The position numbers were made by a program, and so were the translations under genes. Positions 5,778-8,104 of a stretch of 8,104 bases of DNA are shown piece by piece. The stretch covers positions 1-8,104 of the forward strand of contig CALIMD010000185.1 of assembly GCA_938028645.1 (NCBI GenBank), given 5' to 3'. Each line of letters opens with the position of its first letter. The first letter of the stretch is position 1. The notes under the pieces are model-generated. The model worked only from the letters and a program-made list of their open reading frames with translations, was not told the origin of the DNA and searched no databases. Source of the DNA: an uncultured Alphaproteobacteria bacterium (GTDB taxonomy: Bacteria; Pseudomonadota; Alphaproteobacteria; Thalassobaculales; Thalassobaculaceae).

Positions 5778-6773
5778 TTATGGTTTTTGTCGCCAAGAAT
5801 ATATCTGCTCAGCCAGTAGAATGGCATTTATAAGGCTTTCTGGATTGGCTTTTCCTGTCCCTGCGAGCTCTAATGCGGTGCCATGGTCCGGGGATGTTCG
5901 CACAAATGGCAAGCCAATTGTTGTGTTGACAGCACCCCAAAAATCTAGAGTTTTAAGAGGTATTAAAGATTGATCGTGGTACATGCAAATAGCGACGTCA
6001 TATTGATCCCGGGCAGTCCCATGAAACATACTGTCAGCAGGAAAAGGGCCAGATATTTGTACCCCATACTCTTTTAGTATTTTCATGGCCGGCTCTATAA
6101 TCGTAATCTCCTCTGTGCCGATTGTACCACCTTCTCCCGCATGGGGATTTAAGCCAGTAATCCATATTCTGGGATGCTTTATATTGAAGTCATGCATTAA
6201 AGAATTGGCTGTGATCAAACATACTTCAACAATTAGTTCAGTTGTTAATAAGTCTGTTATCTTACAAATAGGATCATGAATTATTACCGGTACAACACGA
6301 AGCGTTGGAGAAACTAGTAACATAACAGGCTTTGGACTACCTTTAGCCAGATGTGCTAGGTATTCTGTATGGCCTGGGTATTTGAATCCTGCGTCCCTCA
6401 AGGTATGTTTTTGTATTGGATTAGTTACTATACCACTCACTAATCCTTGTTCCACAAAACCCACTGAAATATCAAGAGCCTTAATGACGGAGTTTGCATT
6501 TTCCACAGAAGGGTTGCCAGGAACACATGCGTTTGAAAAATAGTGAGGTAAAATAGGTAAGGCGTCCGAAAAGTATTCTTTTGCTTCTGAGGGTTTACCA
6601 ATGATACGCAGCGGAAGGGTTAAACCTGCTAATTTAGCCCGTTCTTTTACTCTATCAGGGTCATCCAGTAAAAAGAACACCCCTGTTTGTCCACTTTTCC
6701 ATGCTTTTAGTGTTATTTCGATACCTATACCTGAAGGTTCCCCAGGTGTTATTACCAACGGTTTATTATACAT
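5778..6773 (-). CDS. pdxA: 4-hydroxythreonine-4-phosphate dehydrogenase PdxA
   Basis: PdxA oxidises 4-phosphohydroxy-L-threonine with NAD. The product decarboxylates to 3-amino-1-hydroxyacetone phosphate, which PdxJ joins with deoxyxylulose phosphate to give pyridoxine phosphate. This is the DXP-dependent route to vitamin B6. The 331-residue protein has the usual length, with ITPGEPSGIG (8-17) at the N-terminus and substrate-binding GHTE (134-137). The three metal-ligand histidines are His166, His211 (NPHAGEGG) and His266 (MYHDQ), at the positions I recall for the E. coli enzyme. Late DFWGAVNTTIGLPFVRTSPDHGTA is also typical. CAGGA (6782-6786, read on the minus strand) lies 8 nt before the ATG. 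It sits 33 bp downstream of surA and 13 bp upstream of rsmA, the standard order. That argues against a PdxA2-type paralogue. Confidence 0.97.
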   Translation of the reverse strand: MYNKPLVITPGEPSGIGIEITLKAWKSGQTGVFFLLDDPDRVKERAKLAGLTLPLRIIGKPSEAKEYFSDALPILPHYFSNACVPGNPSVENANSVIKALDISVGFVEQGLVSGIVTNPIQKHTLRDAGFKYPGHTEYLAHLAKGSPKPVMLLVSPTLRVVPVIIHDPICKITDLLTTELIVEVCLITANSLMHDFNIKHPRIWITGLNPHAGEGGTIGTEEITIIEPAMKILKEYGVQISGPFPADSMFHGTARDQYDVAICMYHDQSLIPLKTLDFWGAVNTTIGLPFVRTSPDHGTALELAGTGKANPESLINAILLAEQIYSWRQKP

Positions 6774-6781
6774 TCATCGGG

Positions 6782-6786
6782 TCCTG
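6782..6786 (-). promoter_or_regulatory. pdxA ribosome-binding site
   Basis: CAGGA on the minus strand is 8 nt before the pdxA ATG (6773) and 4 nt before an out-of-frame ATG (6777). Spacing favours the pdxA start, but both ATGs are in range. Confidence 0.6.
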
Positions 6787-6806
6787 ACTGGATGAATTTT
6801 ATGTTT

Positions 6807-8104
6807 TTACATTCTTTTCTCAACAAATGCACTCTGTCGAAGATTTCTGAGATACTTTCGTGCCATTGATTCTATTCTTTCCCCTCGAAGATTACGGAGC
6901 ACAGTTTCATCATCAGGTATATTGCTCGGGGGAGTGGTTCTACTGCATACAGTTATTGTGGATATTTCTCTACCTCGCTTCGCCGGATTATTAGGAATTC
7001 CTATTTTTGATTGCATTACTATTTCTCTTAGATTCGACGATAATTCGCCTACTAAAAAGTTTCCAAGATTAGTTGTCGTGTAAGCCTTATTGATTTGCGA
7101 TAGTTTTTCAAGCTCTCCACAAGATCTTATTTTTAATAAGAAATTTTTCAAACTATTTAATTCTTTTTGCGAATTATCGTTATTGTCAGGTTTTGATGTT
7201 GTTATGCGAGTTTCGATCAGATTTACCTTGACTTTCATCTCATCAAATTCCCTGAATACAGTCTTTCTTTCTAGTTTCAATATATGAAAACCCGAATTTG
7301 TTTTTACAGGAGTAGTTATACCCCCAATTTTTATTTTCTGGAGAGCCAAATCTAATTTTGGAGATAGTTGTCCTGTTAGAAACCAACCAGCTCGACCACT
7401 ATCCATCGCACTGGCAGTCGCTGAATAATCCCTAGCAACTTTTCTGAAGTCAGCACCGTTCACTACACTATTATATAGTTTTTGGGCTCTGACGCGAACT
7501 TCATTTTCATTTTCATTTTCTGCATAGTCTATGGGAAGGAAAATCTCAGATATAAGATAGCGCTCCTTCCCAATATTATCTCTAAGCCGATTTATAACCT
7601 CGGCAATCTCCTCATCACTTATAGTTAAATAATTACTGAATTTACGTTGTACGGCAAGAGTCCATCCCAGGGATATTTCTATTTGAGATATAACGTCGTT
7701 GTAATCTAATTTATTTTTGATAATAAACTCGTTTAGTGTATTGCGAGGTAATTTAAATCGCTGTTCCATGAGGCGTTTTGCATTATCTATTTCTTTTTCG
7801 CTGACTTTGATTTTTAAACGAATCACTTCCTGATTTTGAAGTTCTTCGTTTATTAGCTGATTTAAAACTTCTTTTTGCAGTTGGCGTTCTTTAATTCTAC
7901 TTATCTGAGATGGCGACATTATAGAAATTAACTTCAGGCGTTTTTGAAGATCGGAGCCAGTTATAACTTTATCGTTCACCACAGCAGCTATACTTAGCCT
8001 TGTTCTCTCTTCAGCTTCAGTGGCTTGTGGAGATAACAGCATTAATGTGAAAATTGCTATATGACCGAAACTGAGGGAGAGCTTTTTTGTTTTTAAATTA
8101 GTTT
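6807..8104 (-). CDS. surA: Periplasmic chaperone/peptidyl-prolyl isomerase SurA (start beyond right edge)
   Basis: SurA escorts unfolded outer-membrane proteins across the periplasm to the BAM complex. The frame is open from 8102, giving 431 visible residues and no start codon. ATG 8042 is not the start: the codons upstream read KTKKLSLSFGHIAIFTLM, a positive n-region and hydrophobic core of a Sec signal peptide, with probable cleavage after ATEA. Counting from visible residue 1, the SurA N-domain covers about 36-160, starting at SIAAVVNDKVITGSDL. A parvulin domain covers about 181-279, with ISEIFLP, DFRKVARDYS, DSGRAGWF and GFHILKLE. A weaker, probably degenerate second parvulin-like region (about 290-390) ends in STITVCSRT. 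A basic C-terminal helix (ESMARKYLRNLRQSAFVE) closes the protein, as in SurA. It leads a unit with pdxA and rsmA; lptD often neighbours it in relatives. A general parvulin chaperone is the only alternative. Confidence 0.9.
   Translation of the reverse strand, partial: TNLKTKKLSLSFGHIAIFTLMLLSPQATEAEERTRLSIAAVVNDKVITGSDLQKRLKLISIMSPSQISRIKERQLQKEVLNQLINEELQNQEVIRLKIKVSEKEIDNAKRLMEQRFKLPRNTLNEFIIKNKLDYNDVISQIEISLGWTLAVQRKFSNYLTISDEEIAEVINRLRDNIGKERYLISEIFLPIDYAENENENEVRVRAQKLYNSVVNGADFRKVARDYSATASAMDSGRAGWFLTGQLSPKLDLALQKIKIGGITTPVKTNSGFHILKLERKTVFREFDEMKVKVNLIETRITTSKPDNNDNSQKELNSLKNFLLKIRSCGELEKLSQINKAYTTTNLGNFLVGELSSNLREIVMQSKIGIPNNPAKRGREISTITVCSRTTPPSNIPDDETVLRNLRGERIESMARKYLRNLRQSAFVEKRM
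7501..7520. repeat. Short TCATTT hexanucleotide repeat inside surA
   Basis: Three tandem TCATTT units plus TC lie within the coding sequence and encode, on the minus strand, the Glu-Asn run ENENENE at the start of the parvulin domain. The unit is a multiple of three, so changes in copy number would keep the frame. Confidence 0.6.

Noticed and set aside
5367..5819. Plus-strand 150-codon open frame opposite rsmA
   Set aside because: It lies fully within rsmA and the pdxA end, has no family resemblance, and rsmA carries all its motifs on the other strand.

Overview
This window is ordinary core chromosome, most likely from an AT-rich alphaproteobacterium. The gene order is fabG-acpP-fabF-mltG, then yicC-gmk, facing rsmA-pdxA-surA. 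From memory, this matches the cell-envelope and fatty-acid cluster of many alphaproteobacteria, where lptD often follows surA and fabD precedes fabG. The lineage call also rests on FabF, which has the extra segment before the KEQRK motif that I associate with alphaproteobacterial FabF, on the WTWELRSVN signature of YicC and on the DIDWQG signature of Gmk. By eye the DNA is AT-rich, with fabG, acpP and fabF somewhat richer in G+C than the rest. I did not count it.

Layout: positions 1-3100 carry four plus-strand genes. These are the 3' part of fabG (beta-ketoacyl-ACP reductase), acpP (acyl carrier protein) after a 201-bp leader with a candidate promoter, fabF (ketoacyl-ACP synthase II) after a 63-bp spacer filled by a strong hairpin, and mltG (endolytic murein transglycosylase) 11 bp downstream. 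A 259-bp AT-rich non-coding gap (3101-3359) holds an extended -10-like element and a near-perfect palindrome. It leads into yicC (endoribonuclease family) and gmk (guanylate kinase), which are 9 bp apart. gmk ends only 5 bp from the end of rsmA on the other strand. Positions 4928-8104 are a minus-strand operon read from right to left: surA (periplasmic chaperone, start beyond the right edge), pdxA (pyridoxal phosphate synthesis) and rsmA (16S rRNA dimethyltransferase).

How the genes work together: FabG and FabF act on intermediates carried by AcpP to build membrane acyl chains, and MltG limits peptidoglycan strand length, so the left block supplies envelope material. SurA chaperones outer-membrane proteins. 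Gmk, PdxA, YicC and RsmA serve nucleotide supply, cofactor supply, RNA turnover and ribosome maturation. All key catalytic residues I checked are present, and I see no frameshift or broken gene.

I found no mobile element, CRISPR array, tRNA, rRNA or defence system, and no convincing previously undescribed system. What merits a second look is small-scale: the acpP-fabF hairpin, the palindrome before yicC, the structured acpP leader, several start-codon questions, and the very tight tail-to-tail junction of gmk and rsmA.
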